Below, piece by piece: positions 1 through 10,045 of a stretch of DNA of 64,000 bases. Position 1 is the stretch's first letter. Every line of letters starts with the position of its first letter. Under the pieces are notes generated by a model. The model worked only from the letters and a program-made list of their open reading frames with translations, was not told the DNA's origin and made no database searches. Source of the stretch: Adiantum capillus-veneris (taxonomy: Eukaryota; Streptophyta; Polypodiopsida; Polypodiales; Pteridaceae); contig CM043946.1 of NCBI GenBank assembly GCA_014529385.2, positions 18,991,077 through 19,055,076 of the forward strand. Direction: 5' to 3'. The position numbers and the translations under genes are program-made.

Positions 1-981
1 ATACATGTGAGTGAAGTACCAAATCAAGCTGAGATTTCTCTTCCAGCTTAAAATTTTACATTGTGGCACTTTGATTTTTTGTTTGTTCATTTTCAACATT
101 TTAATTTTGTAACTTTGGGGGGCCATATAACACTGTTACCCTCCCCAGGCTCATCACATTAGTAAACTCCCTTTATAATACTTAAGCTAAAGGTCACTAG
201 GGTTAAGCCCACTAGAAAGCCCTAGTACATTTCATACAATGCTGCCTAAATCGGATTAAGAACCTAAGTAACCATTGCTTATTAGGAAGGCATTCCCCAT
301 GGTATTAAGAGAAGATTTCTAATACCTAGCTTGGTCAAACTAGCTTAGTCGGACTGCTTGATTTTTACACCTAAACAAGTGATTATGACAAAAGATTGCA
401 TTGAATTAAATGTTGGATACTAAGCCAATGCGCTGAATAGTATGCGACCAATCACAATCAAAGCAGACAAACATGGATGCAAAAAAGATAAGGGCAATGC
501 TAATGGACAAGAAACACCTGTTTGTGTTGATGGTCGCGCTTGATTTGAAGGTTCCATGAAGGTCCAAATCCTAACCACAGCAACACGCTCCTGTACACAC
601 TAGGAAACAAAAGGAATACCTCCAGGAGGCACATTAGTGGGAAAAGAGAACTTCGCTAATCTCTCAACTCTAAAACAGAAACACTCTATCGTACTAATCT
701 TACCTACCCTCCATCACTCAAGTGATGAGGATCAAAGGTGTTTTATGGCATAGGTTTCTGTTTCACTGTACCAAATGTGACATGTGTAGGTCTGAGTCAA
801 TGTTTTGACTTTAATGTGCATACTCGTTTGCTAATTGCTCTTGCTCTTTTTTTTTTTTTGTGAGTATAAAGCTTTATATGTACATTCCCTAAGATTGGAA
901 TTGAGAGGTCAGGGAAAAAGGTTGAGAGGGAAACAAATGAATGATGACTGTCAGCAAACACTCCCCCCTTCCTTGGGTAGA
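1..981. other. non-coding stretch, no gene recognised
   Basis: I see no coding region, RNA gene or clear terminal repeat here. It lies downstream of the minus-strand protease ORF of element A and contains only a short T tract near 847-860. It may be 3' non-coding or LTR sequence of element A, whose polymerase could lie beyond the left edge of the window. Confidence 0.5.
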
Positions 982-3012
982 TCATACCGTTTGAAATGAG
1001 CTTGTCACCCTTTGAAACCAATTGTTCCAGTTGGTAATAGGTGAGGATTTTTGCCAGTATTTTTCTATTACCCTATGCGTTTCATCTAGTTGCAAGGGTG
1101 GTAAGGTACTCTCCCAGGATCGAACTTGAAGTGGTTCATTAGGTGATTCTTGAACACTGGGAGGTGTGGATTCTTTTGTAGCTTCATTGAGGTCCACTAC
1201 TATAGATGGAGGCGGTGTAGAAGCTTTTACCTCTATGGATGTATTACATGAGGAGCTAGACTCTTCATGGGACTCCCCCCTTCCTGAGCTAGGTGGAACA
1301 AATCGTTCTTTCTTTGGTACCCAAACTAGCTCGGGAGCGGGTGTGTAACATTCTGTGATTTTTTCCTTTCCACGATCATTGATTCGTTTTGGAGCTACGG
1401 GATTGGGCTCATTTGGGTCAGGTGATAGGTAAGAGCACACTTTACGTTTGGGCACCCAGATTTGATCATTTCCTTGATAGTAGCCTTGGGCTTCCAATAG
1501 TCGTTTAGGGATCCATCGCAACATCTTCTTACTTTTCTTGGAGCGAGTGGTACGTTTCTTACAAGGCTTCTGTTTTTTAGCACTAGCTATGGTCACTAAA
1601 GAAGCTTTAGGGACCCACTTGTATGTTTTCTTTGTTACCTTAGGATGAGTCTTGTCGGAAGCGATATGCATTGCTTGTAGCATATTTAAGGGTATATGCA
1701 TTTCATCCCCCTCAGGTGTTACCCAGGTCGTCCCCCTATTTCCCCAAGTGTCTATGGTTGATGCTAGGTGGACCCAATCCACATTGTCTGATTCCGTCAT
1801 ACCCGGTAACACATCCATGTAAGGAGAATCTTGGCCAATGTCTGTATCCTTCTTACAAGTGTAACAATATTGTAGTGGGGCCGAGTGAACTGTGGTGTCA
1901 GAGCGATGATCAATAATGGTTTTACTCCCTAAGGGGTGTACCTTACCAGTCACCAAATCCACTCTAAGGACAGAGTCTTGGAATTGCAAATAGACATGAT
2001 TTTTAGACCAATCATGAACCATTTGTGCTTCCCTCATGAATGGTCGTCCTAAAATCATTTCATATGACATAAGGTGTTTAGAGAAATCCATTACAATGAA
2101 CGTATGTTGTACCTTGTGTCCTAGAATTTTGATCTTAAGATCCTTGAGCATCCCCATAGGTTTGGCTATGGTACCATTTGCCATCTTTACCACAATGTTA
2201 GTAACACTGAGGCGGGGTTTTCCCATGGATTCCCAACAATCTTTTGTAACGATGCTAACTCCCGCACCACCATCAAGAATTCCCTTTATAGTTAATCCCT
2301 TGGTAGTGATGGGTAGGGTCGCATTAGACTCGTCGCCTTCAAAATACTGCCCTAATTCGTTAATGGGTACCTCGATCACAGACTCGTGTCCATCTAAGTC
2401 AAGTGATTGCACATGATTTTCCTCATCAATCATAATCGAGTCAGGCCTATTTGGTTGCGCAAACTGCGGTAATCCCGTTCGTAGCTCTCCGTTAAGGAAT
2501 GCTCGAAGTGCAAGGAATAACTCAGGATCTCCATACAGCTTTGCTATGATCGTGGTTCGGACCTCAGAAGACATGAAGTCCACTAGTTTGGCAACATTCA
2601 TTGGCGTTTTGCAGGGTGTAGGTCCTTGACTAGGAACTGGTGAGGATGGAATCTCATATTCCTCAATGGGATCAGGTATTCCTTCGTTAAACATCCTTCC
2701 CAACAAGAAGGGTGTATGCTCACTTTCTGATGTCCTGTCCTCACTCCCTTCTTGGATGATACTAGATATGGCTAACGGTCTATGGTTCATGTGGGGTGGA
2801 TGAACTTGCGTGGGAAACACTGTGTCATGAATTTTGACCTGCATGGGTTCTGGTTCTAGTTTCCTTTGAGTCTCCTCCACTAAACCTCTTAGATGTTTCA
2901 CCTGCTCAATCTCGTCTACTGGGTTTGGGTACGTCCCAATCTTCTTTTTACGATTCTTCCCTTTTTGCCCCTGCGGTTTATCTTGGGGGTCTTGGATTGG
3001 ATTTGGAAACAC
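982..3012 (-). CDS. Ty3/Gypsy-like protease and W-P-K repeat ORF (element A)
   Basis: This is the C-terminal part of a gag-protease polyprotein of an LTR retrotransposon. A retropepsin-like domain is seen: active-site D-G-G-A-G at residues 247-251 (the usual form is D-S/T-G), a VKMANG strand near 276-280, and LGRPF at 321-325 in the flap/helix position. The protease would cleave the element's own polyprotein inside virus-like particles. After it come basic stretches and repeated W-V/I-P-K motifs at about residues 466, 500, 519 and 564, with LLEAQGYY-GN-QIW between two of them. The frame is shared with the zinc-knuckle ORF upstream, which is separated only by one TGA stop (3052-3054) and 39 bases, so the two were probably one frame. 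No reverse transcriptase follows inside the window. Element-level assignment to Ty3/Gypsy is by protease and gag type, not by RT. Confidence 0.75.
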   Translation of the reverse strand: MFPNPIQDPQDKPQGQKGKNRKKKIGTYPNPVDEIEQVKHLRGLVEETQRKLEPEPMQVKIHDTVFPTQVHPPHMNHRPLAISSIIQEGSEDRTSESEHTPFLLGRMFNEGIPDPIEEYEIPSSPVPSQGPTPCKTPMNVAKLVDFMSSEVRTTIIAKLYGDPELFLALRAFLNGELRTGLPQFAQPNRPDSIMIDEENHVQSLDLDGHESVIEVPINELGQYFEGDESNATLPITTKGLTIKGILDGGAGVSIVTKDCWESMGKPRLSVTNIVVKMANGTIAKPMGMLKDLKIKILGHKVQHTFIVMDFSKHLMSYEMILGRPFMREAQMVHDWSKNHVYLQFQDSVLRVDLVTGKVHPLGSKTIIDHRSDTTVHSAPLQYCYTCKKDTDIGQDSPYMDVLPGMTESDNVDWVHLASTIDTWGNRGTTWVTPEGDEMHIPLNMLQAMHIASDKTHPKVTKKTYKWVPKASLVTIASAKKQKPCKKRTTRSKKSKKMLRWIPKRLLEAQGYYQGNDQIWVPKRKVCSYLSPDPNEPNPVAPKRINDRGKEKITECYTPAPELVWVPKKERFVPPSSGRGESHEESSSSCNTSIEVKASTPPPSIVVDLNEATKESTPPSVQESPNEPLQVRSWESTLPPLQLDETHRVIEKYWQKSSPITNWNNWFQRVTSSFQTV

Positions 3013-3051
3013 TTGTGGTGTTCTCAGAGGCTCTTTATGATTTTCTCTTAT

Positions 3052-4320
3052 TCAGTTTTCATTTGGTTCCATGTTACGGTTTTCTTTGTCGGTCTTTCCC
3101 TTTGTGGTATTGGTTCTAGTCTCCATTGTCTCGACTGAATCTGAATCATCCTCGAGGTCATTCATATACACGGGGTCATCTCCTGTTCCTATGTTTGTTT
3201 TGGAACTTGGCTTTGAATTTTCCGTATTCTGCGACTTCTTCCTTCGTGTCTTCTTTTTCTTTGCTTGGATAATTGACGCGATATCTCTCTCTTCGAGGAT
3301 ATGTCCTGGCCCTTGAAGCATGGACCGTGTAATCGCATAAGCGGGTGCGACGGGTGGTATTGGCGATGTCACACTAGCAATTGCGACCAAATTTAGGGGT
3401 GTGATTTTAGGTGCATTTGGGTTATAGGGGCATTGGGCAATCAAGTGATCTATGCCACAACGATTACATGTGAGTATTGGCATTGCAGACGTGCTCCCTT
3501 GATTCATTTGCATCTGTGCAGCATTCTTTTGCAGCCTAATAGGGCACTCCGCTACTCGATGTGGTCCACCACACTCGTAGCATTGAAGAGGTGGCCTCCT
3601 AGCCTGGGTGTTGATATTTTGACCTCTGGATGCGAGAGCAGCAGCTTGATAAACCGGCTTGACTTGTCCCCAACAATCTTCCATGTAGTATATAGGACAT
3701 TCTTCCAATGTATCAAGTCCGTAGGCAATACTAGTGTCTATTTCCTCCTCACAGCCATCTGCATAAGCATTTGATGGCTTGCAACCCACTTGGTTCATAG
3801 GGGCGAATCTTGGATGCGGGGGCTGCGGTCCTAGCACAGGAGGTGGTAGCGGTGTAGCTTGTACAACATTTTGAGGTCTAGGGACCATGTGTTGCGGTAG
3901 TTGCTCAACACGTGGAGTAGGCATCAATACAGGAGCTCGAGGTGCATCCGTCCAGGCTACAGGTGGTCTATTTGCCATCATACGTTTGATCATTAAACAA
4001 TCCTTAGCTTGGTGACCATACCTACCACATGCGTTGCAAGTTCCATTAAATTTTACTCTAAATGTAGGGCACTCACTAGTGCTATGTGGACCTAAGCAAA
4101 TGGAACACCATTGTTGCTCCCTTCTTGGATACATGTGACTATTTTGAGGGGGTCGATTATCCTTAAGAGACTCTTGGATTGCCTTGGTGAGGTCTGTCAA
4201 GAATGTCTCAAATACCTTTGGCTCATTGGCAATGGGCTTTGCAGTCATGGGTTCATACTCAATGGCTTGTGTGCTAGTGGATCTCGTGTCAGTAGACACC
4301 CTCATGCCTGCTATCATCAA
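3052..4320 (-). CDS. Gag zinc-knuckle (nucleocapsid-like) region of element A
   Basis: Four Cys/His knuckles of retroviral nucleocapsid type are visible in order: CSICLGPHSTSEC, CNACGRYGHQAKDC (canonical CX2CX4HX4C), CYECGGPHRVAEC and CNRCGIDHLIAQC. The first, third and fourth have CX2CX3HX4C spacing. Such knuckles bind the element's RNA during packaging. Between them is a Pro/Gln-rich linker, and the end is Lys-rich. The ATG is not a natural start: capsid sequence runs in from the upstream ORF through one stop (4361-4363) and a frameshift near 4285. The protease ORF continues in the same frame after the TGA at 3052. Four knuckles in one gag is more than the one or two usual in plant Gypsy elements. 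Confidence 0.75.
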   Translation of the reverse strand: MMIAGMRVSTDTRSTSTQAIEYEPMTAKPIANEPKVFETFLTDLTKAIQESLKDNRPPQNSHMYPRREQQWCSICLGPHSTSECPTFRVKFNGTCNACGRYGHQAKDCLMIKRMMANRPPVAWTDAPRAPVLMPTPRVEQLPQHMVPRPQNVVQATPLPPPVLGPQPPHPRFAPMNQVGCKPSNAYADGCEEEIDTSIAYGLDTLEECPIYYMEDCWGQVKPVYQAAALASRGQNINTQARRPPLQCYECGGPHRVAECPIRLQKNAAQMQMNQGSTSAMPILTCNRCGIDHLIAQCPYNPNAPKITPLNLVAIASVTSPIPPVAPAYAITRSMLQGPGHILEERDIASIIQAKKKKTRRKKSQNTENSKPSSKTNIGTGDDPVYMNDLEDDSDSVETMETRTNTTKGKTDKENRNMEPNEN

Positions 4321-4360
4321 CGTTGTCCTCTAGTTGGATTGCATTGGCAGTGACATCTTC

Positions 4361-6163
4361 TCAGGTTGTGATACCTCTAATCACTAGTCCATTATAGATT
4401 CCTTCATTCCTCAACCCTCGAATGAATCGATCAAGCAGTTGGTTATTATTGAAGCGCTCATTTACAGGGCAACGAGAGTTTAAGTGCTTTAGACGACTAA
4501 TGAAGTCCCTTACTGACTCTCCTTCCTTACGTTCGGCCTTCTGTAGCTGAGATGCTACACCCCAAAGCACACCTTCTCGTATGTACTCCTTTAGAAACAA
4601 CCTTCGAAGGGTAGGGTAGATTGTTTTCTCGTGCACCCTTAGGGTCCTATACCAATCTCCAGCCTTCCCACTTAATGTCAAGCTTAAGGCATTGCACTTA
4701 TGTAGTTCGTTGCGTTCCCCTAAGGAATCACATACTTGTTCAAACACTTCAATGTGTTTTCTAGCATCTTCGTCCCCATTGAATTTTTGCGTGAGTTTGG
4801 CAATTTGTACTGCCTTACTTCTAGGCTCTCTATCAGATGCATGACGCATATTTTCCGCGATAGATCGACCTATGGTTTGAGCAAACGCTGCCAAGTCACC
4901 TATGTGAGGAGGTAGGGCCGGTGGAGGTACTCTTGGAATCATATGTGGGAGAGGAACGGGTACCGGTCTTGGCATATGTGTGGATGATGCAGGATATGGA
5001 ACATAACCGGGCATAGGTCCACTCGGATAAGAGCTAGGGAGCGGCACTCGAGGAGCATAAGCAAGTGGTACAATTGGAGGTGTGGGGGCCATGTGTGCAT
5101 AAGGGGCTAGAGGCACATATGGTCCAGGCCCCATATTAGGTACTACGACACTAGGTAGTGGCACTGCGCTAACCGTAGATGTCATCGGTACATTCTCTGT
5201 CAGGCTTATCCCTGGAGTGAGCACTGGGTTTTCCTTAATAGAGGGTTGAGCCAAGTTAGGGAAGCTAAAGTTTTCGCTCGGAGGCTCAGATTGCATAGAG
5301 ACCTCAGGTGAAATGACGTAAGATGGGTCCATGGGGCTCATTAGAGGAGTCTCCATTTGTGATAGAGTAGGCTGTTGAGCCTTGCTCGTATCCAGAAATC
5401 TCATGGGGCCAGTTGAGAGTATATTTACCCCTCGGTTTTGCCTTTCTGATTGAATAATGCCATGGATAACATTACAGATCATTTTCTGTTGATCTTCGAT
5501 GCTCGTGGCACTAGAGGTGGATTGTACAATCTCTATCCATCCTACATGGTAGTCGTGGCCAGAGTGTAGATCCGTCAACACCTCAGTGTGGAGGTCGTAT
5601 GTCCAATGATCATTAATGAACAATCCTTCTAGAGTCGACGTGTTAATGGTTTCTTGTGAGGTAGAAGCAATGTTGCTCCCCGTGGTTTTACTTGTCACCA
5701 ACGGTACTCTAGAGGGAACTTCTGAAGGAGGAAGCTCAACAGGGCCTTCTTGGTAAGAAGTTGGTAGGATATCCACATGGACACTCTTTGGGGGTGTGGG
5801 GTCCACGTGCGATGTGAAAGGAGATTCCACTTCCCCACCCCCTTCGTGTGCTTCATTTGCATCAGGTTCCGAGCGAGTAGCTCTACCTAATGTTTCCATG
5901 AAACGGCTAAACATACTAGTACTAGGCTGTGGAGCTTCGGGAGGTGCATGGCCTTCTCTCTCAGTGTTTTGGGTAGGGTATGCTTCCATGATTTCTGAGT
6001 CGGAGGAGGAATCACTAGCGGCTATTTTAGGGTCTTGGGTGGTGCTACCTTGTGTCCCCGCTGAGGGTCTAGAGCTTATCGTGGATGGGTAATGGGTGTC
6101 CGTATGAACAGAGGCACCCTCAATATGCTCGTGTTCTAGCACCCGCCCAGAGCGTAAGTGCAT
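4361..6163 (-). CDS. Gag capsid-type protein (element A)
   Basis: A 600-residue ORF whose last 150 residues match the retrotransposon gag family: a conserved run with FNGDED, ALSLTLSGKAGDWYRTL, a W-containing helix and GESVRDFISRLKHLN, ending in a FIRGL motif. The first 430 residues are Ser/Thr/Pro-rich and low in complexity, with many P-x-P stretches around 330-430. The capsid domain would assemble the cytoplasmic particle. The start is the first ATG, 1.1 kb downstream of the minus-strand primer-binding site at 7261-7281, as expected for gag. A single TGA at 4361 interrupts what should be a continuous gag. The role of the long N-terminal extension is unknown. Confidence 0.75.
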   Translation of the reverse strand: MHLRSGRVLEHEHIEGASVHTDTHYPSTISSRPSAGTQGSTTQDPKIAASDSSSDSEIMEAYPTQNTEREGHAPPEAPQPSTSMFSRFMETLGRATRSEPDANEAHEGGGEVESPFTSHVDPTPPKSVHVDILPTSYQEGPVELPPSEVPSRVPLVTSKTTGSNIASTSQETINTSTLEGLFINDHWTYDLHTEVLTDLHSGHDYHVGWIEIVQSTSSATSIEDQQKMICNVIHGIIQSERQNRGVNILSTGPMRFLDTSKAQQPTLSQMETPLMSPMDPSYVISPEVSMQSEPPSENFSFPNLAQPSIKENPVLTPGISLTENVPMTSTVSAVPLPSVVVPNMGPGPYVPLAPYAHMAPTPPIVPLAYAPRVPLPSSYPSGPMPGYVPYPASSTHMPRPVPVPLPHMIPRVPPPALPPHIGDLAAFAQTIGRSIAENMRHASDREPRSKAVQIAKLTQKFNGDEDARKHIEVFEQVCDSLGERNELHKCNALSLTLSGKAGDWYRTLRVHEKTIYPTLRRLFLKEYIREGVLWGVASQLQKAERKEGESVRDFISRLKHLNSRCPVNERFNNNQLLDRFIRGLRNEGIYNGLVIRGITT

Positions 6164-6544
6164 GTGCTTCTGATACCCTAAGGTGTCAAAAAGCTGCTCT
6201 AGGAGGCCTTGTGACTAGTTTTTAGCGTGTTTTTTGTTTGTTTTTTTTTGCTAGATTTTTTAGAGCATGTCGTGGAATGGGCCGTGTGATAGCTCGAAAC
6301 GAGCGTATCGGTCAGAGGGTCGTGCCGTGCTTTACAGCCCTCCGTTTGGTCACTCTATGCCCTCGGAATCCCTAAAACTGTCAATTTCCAGTAGGGAACT
6401 AGGCCCAAACTAGAAAGTCTAAGGGTGCAAGTGGGAAGAGAAAGGAGGAGAGTGGAGGACTTGTCCCACATGCTCTCATTCTCTCTTGAGGGAGTAGGGT
6501 ATATATATAAGAGTGAGTCTAGTATATATCATAAGACTGAGGAC

Positions 6545-6591
6545 TGGGGCTGGGGCTTGGGCTTGGGCTTGGGCTTGGGCTTGGGCTTGGG
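6545..6591 (+). repeat. GGGCTT hexanucleotide repeat with quadruplex potential
   Basis: A run of GGGG-CT-GGGG-CTT-GGG-CTT units, about seven in all, lies in the untranslated leader of element A. The plus strand has many consecutive G3-4 runs with 2-3 base loops, the textbook G-quadruplex pattern. The element transcript would carry the C-rich complement. Confidence 0.8.
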
Positions 6592-6597
6592 AAAATG

Positions 6598-6900
6598 ATC
6601 CCGATCTATCTTTTATACAAACCAACCCGTCCGTTTTAAGAGTCACGTTTTTTATTTTCAAAACGTTTTAAGAGTCACGTTTTTTATTTTCAAAAAATTT
6701 AGCCGCCCGCTCGCTCGCGTTTTTGATTTCGATCCCGATCCCGATCTATCTTTTATACAAACCAATCCGTCCGTTTTAAGAGTCACGTATATGATCCCGA
6801 TCCCGATCTATCTTTTATACAAACCAACCCGTCCGTTTTAAGAGTCACGTTTTTTATTTTCAAAAAATTTAGCCGCCCGCTCGCTCGCGTTTTTGATTTC
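6598..6900. repeat. duplicated leader segments of element A
   Basis: The motif GATCCCGATCTATCTTTTAT followed by CCGTCCGTTTTAAGAGTCACG occurs three times (about 6598, 6737 and 6793). A longer block running from the TTTTAAGAGTCACG motif to TTTTTGATTTC occurs twice (about 6663-6731 and 6832-6900) and is nearly identical. These are direct duplications in non-coding leader DNA of element A. Confidence 0.8.
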
Positions 6901-6937
6901 CAAAATTTTATTTTTTTTTCAGAATTTTTTTTTTCAA

Positions 6938-7165
6938 AGATGCAGAAAATACAGAAATTGAAAAAAACGCAGAAATGAAGAAAAACACAGAAATTGCAGA
7001 AAATTTAAAAAACGCAGAAATGCAGAAATTGCAGAAAAAACGCAGAAATTGCAGAAAATGCCGAAATTGAAAACACCGAACTTGAAAATGCAGAAATTGC
7101 GGAAATTGAAAAAACGCAGACAATAGCAGAAATTGAAACTTGACAGCAAATGCAGAAAACGCAAA
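6938..7165. repeat. A-rich minisatellite (GCAGAAATT-type units)
   Basis: Irregular tandem copies of GCAGAAAT/GCAGAAATTG with AAAAAACGCAGAAATG variants fill this stretch. Predicted Phe-rich ORFs on the minus strand are only translations of this repeat. It sits between the gag start and the primer-binding site of element A. Confidence 0.75.
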
Positions 7166-7260
7166 AAACAGAAATCTCCACACACTCCTTCCCTGCCTTT
7201 CCTATGATAGAAATTGCACCAGAAGAAAGCGTAAAGTGCTAACCGAGCTTAGTGTAGGGC

Positions 7261-7281
7261 ATATCCCCGGCAACGGCGCCA
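7261..7281 (-). promoter_or_regulatory. primer-binding site, tRNA-Asp type (element A)
   Basis: On the minus strand this reads TGGCGCCGTTGCCGGGGAT, the complement of the 3' end of plant tRNA-Asp (CCCCGGCAACGGCGCCA). It lies 4 bases inside a TG/CA LTR boundary at 7286. It fixes the direction of element A: the internal region runs to the left and the 5' LTR to the right. It is not a tRNA gene, because no cloverleaf surrounds it. Confidence 0.85.
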
Positions 7282-7285
7282 AAAA

Positions 7286-7536
7286 TGTGCGCTCCTTGCC
7301 GCACTGTCGAAGCAAGGGACTTGCCAATACACCGTATGCGAGCCACAAACGTCTCCAAGCACACAACAAGCCTAAACTAGCAAGCTCAAGAAAACAAAGG
7401 GTGTGTCACTCACCGCTCTACGCTCGCCTTCGTGGTGGATTCCTCGCCGCGATGAAGAAGAAGCTGCAGTCGTGCCGTGCTCAACCGCTTCGCCGCCGTC
7501 GTGCCTTCGTAATGCTCGATCGCACACACACTCTCC

Positions 7537-7568
<32 letters not shown>

Positions 7569-7850
7569 AGGAGGTGAAGAAGAAGAAGATGGAGGTGGAG
7601 ATGGAGCAAGAGCACTCTTCAATTGCACAAATGAGAGAATGAGTAAAAATTAGGTTTAGTTGGCTTTTATAGGATCTCACCCCATTCACACTTGGGCGCC
7701 CATGCTTAGCCAACTAATCCCTTGAATGTCCAAGTTAAAGTGCGCCTCTCATCGACGATCACTCTACCTTTCCCTATTGGACCGACAAGCCCGGTACCTG
7801 ACTCTACTAAATACATAATACGCGTCCATCGTAGGTGATGGGTGTCCGTG
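7286..7850 (-). repeat. 5' LTR of element A (right end approximate)
   Basis: The LTR starts with TG on the plus strand next to the primer-binding site. The right boundary is uncertain, because plus-strand gag coding of element B is already readable from about 7858. The segment has a CT/CA microsatellite at about 7531-7568 and a minus-strand TATA box at 7664-7671. No second copy lies in the window, so the matching 3' LTR is either beyond the left edge or lost. Confidence 0.55.
7664..7671 (-). promoter_or_regulatory. candidate TATA box in the LTR of element A
   Basis: The minus strand reads CCTATAAAAGCC about 380 bases upstream of the LTR/primer-binding-site boundary, with a pyrimidine microsatellite (seen as CT on plus) between. 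Position and sequence suit the promoter of an LTR. Confidence 0.45.
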
Positions 7851-7857
7851 AGCCGTG

Positions 7858-9049
7858 AGGGTTAACATATGGAGAGCTGCCTCGTCCAAAGGGTGCACAT
7901 GTTGAGATAGCGACATATTGCAACCAATGTGCCATTGGTCATTTAATGAAGGACTGCCCAGCAAAGCTCTACATGGAAAAGAAGAAGCAACAAGCCAAAA
8001 GCAAAGTTCAGACAGTGAAAACAAGGGAACGAAAGCAAGAATCCCCAATGAGATCTCCTAAAAAGAAGCAGATCTTGTCGCAGAACACAAAAGATAGGCT
8101 CAAGACACAATTGCTTGAAGTCAAGGGTGTCAACGACATTAGCATAGAGAATCAGGCTTTCAAAAAAGATCAATTGAATCAGCTGATTCAAGATCGCTTA
8201 AAGAACCTCAGTGAGGACAAGTCAAAGCATCCACAAGGTGATGAAGATGAAGTTCGCAGTTCGAGAATCAAGAGCAAAAGAAGCCAAGATTCTGACGATA
8301 GTGAGCCAACACAAGAAGAGGTGGCAGAGGTGACAAAAATTCTTAGTGCCACGTCACAAGTGGAAGACATGCAAATAGAGTCAATGGATGAAGCTGAACC
8401 TCTACCAAATAAATTCTCTACTATGGACTCTTCATTGGTGATTGAACAAATCAAAGAGTATGAGAAGCTAAAAGAAGATGTAACTAAAGACATAGAATGC
8501 ACAGAAGAACAGACATTGACTGAGTCCAAGATTGACTACCAAGGACAAGCAATACAGGATATGAATGAATATTTTCGAAAAGAGACTCTACAAAAACCCA
8601 TGGAGCAATGGAAACCAAAGGCCACGACGACCATTGCATCAGAAGAAGAGAGTCAACCTCAACATCATTCTACACAAGCTTCAAAAGATTTCCAAGAAGA
8701 AAAGTCACCATTGAATTACCTTCAAGTGCTAGAAGAAGAAAATAGTGACAGAGAGCTTCTGAAATCAAGAATCAAGGCGTCACAGTCAGAAACTAGCAAT
8801 GAACACCAACAAGGATCTACAGTAGAAGATAGTAAGCACTTGGGACATGCTACAACTAGTCAAATGACAAAGAAGTTCAACATACAAGAGGATGACAAAG
8901 CTTCCAAAGCACAAAAGTCCAAGACAAGTACCAAAAGCAAAGAGGACATCAGTTACTTGGCAGCCAACAAGAAGATTAAATTTTCATTGGATGTGCATGA
9001 GAAACTGAAATTCAATTTTATAGCAGAGATAGATTGCACTTCTAGATAG
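7858..9049 (+). pseudogene. Gag nucleocapsid remnant of element B
   Basis: Reading starts after a stop near 7855 and opens into a zinc knuckle, CNQCAIGHLMKDC (CX2CX4HX4C, about 7916-7954), before the first ATG at 7946. The rest is a very hydrophilic, Lys/Glu/Ser-rich tail of about 340 residues without a recognised fold. It ends at 9049, and homologous protease-like sequence continues in another frame at 9057, so there is a frameshift. The capsid part of this gag is missing: it is cut off at the border with the LTR of element A. This is a nucleocapsid plus linker of an LTR retrotransposon, read on the plus strand, opposite to its neighbours. Confidence 0.6.
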
Positions 9050-9056
9050 ACCAGAA

Positions 9057-9702
9057 TTGTATGAAATTCAGGTACAGGTTCCTATATCACATGGAATAGC
9101 CGTCACAAGTTTAGGGATTGCAAAAGCTACCCTTACACTACAGTCAAAGGTAATCAAAGACAAATTCCTAGTGGTGGACTCTCAAAAAATGAGTACACAC
9201 TTGATTTTGTCCAAGCAATGGGCAAAAATGTTTGAAGAAGCACTTGAATCTTCAACAGTGGTTAAACCTATGACAACTCGAAGATCTTCGGCCACTATCA
9301 ACAAAGGAAAAGCTAAAGAAAGTGATATAGTGTTCTGCAACCGAAATCCTTCACTTCATGCAAAGTCTTTAGCCCAGCCAATTCACGCACACGAAGAAAC
9401 CTCTACATCAAAAGCCAAACCCTCGACAACACAATGGAAACCAAAGTGCAAAGTCTATCAAACAAAGTTTCCATCGCAACAAAGCATCCACAAAAGAAAG
9501 AAACAGGTCAACCAAGTGTTAGTATCCAAAGAGTACATCACGGACAAAGATCCAATTTGGGTACCAACATCAAAAGAACCACGACAAGCAAAAGTCACAG
9601 GTTGGATGTCATCAAACAGTTCAATCACTACTCAAGGCTACTATGACGGGAACATCAAAGTATGGGTGAGAAAACCAAAGGTAATAGCTTGGACATACCC
9701 AG
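9057..9702 (+). pseudogene. protease-like and W-P-K repeat remnant of element B, cut by a solo LTR
   Basis: The first 60 residues look like a worn retropepsin: a KVIKDKFLVVDSQ strand followed by THLILSKQWAKMF, the place where Gypsy proteases have LILGRPW. The catalytic Asp triad is not visible. Then come DPIWVP and TTQGYYDGNIKVW, the same W-P and QGYY-GN-IW motifs as in element A. The frame runs into a 2.7 kb solo LTR at 9703, and the matching downstream part resumes at 12427. Confidence 0.55.
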
Positions 9703-9961
9703 TGAGGCGGTCCGGGGCGGGCAACAAGAAGAGTGGCCTCTAGACACCCTTCAAGGCTCCCGTGCTGCTCAATGGGGCTGGGGCACAACACAACACAAAC
9801 CAAAACAACAAACCCACAGCCAAATCCCAACTACACCAGGGGCACCACCTAGTTTAAGAGCGAACTAGGACGCAAAAGAGGAGAATCGTTAGAGTAACCC
9901 ACAAACAAGCAAGGAATTTACACTAACCCTAACACCAATGGAATACTCTCACACCCTAAAA

Positions 9962-10045
<84 letters not shown>

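Noticed and set aside
1166-1348. plus-strand ORFs across 1166-6092
   Set aside because: They are antisense to the well-supported gag-protease frames of element A and have no protein similarity of their own.
6545-6591. telomere-like repeat
   Set aside because: The unit is GGGCTT, not TTTAGGG, and it is short and internal to a retroelement leader.
6908-7185. Phe-rich ORFs on the minus strand
   Set aside because: They are translations of the GCAGAAATT minisatellite in two frames and show no protein features.
7261-7281. 3' end of a tRNA-Asp gene on the plus strand
   Set aside because: Only the last bases match, no cloverleaf precedes them, and the position beside an LTR end explains it as a primer-binding site.
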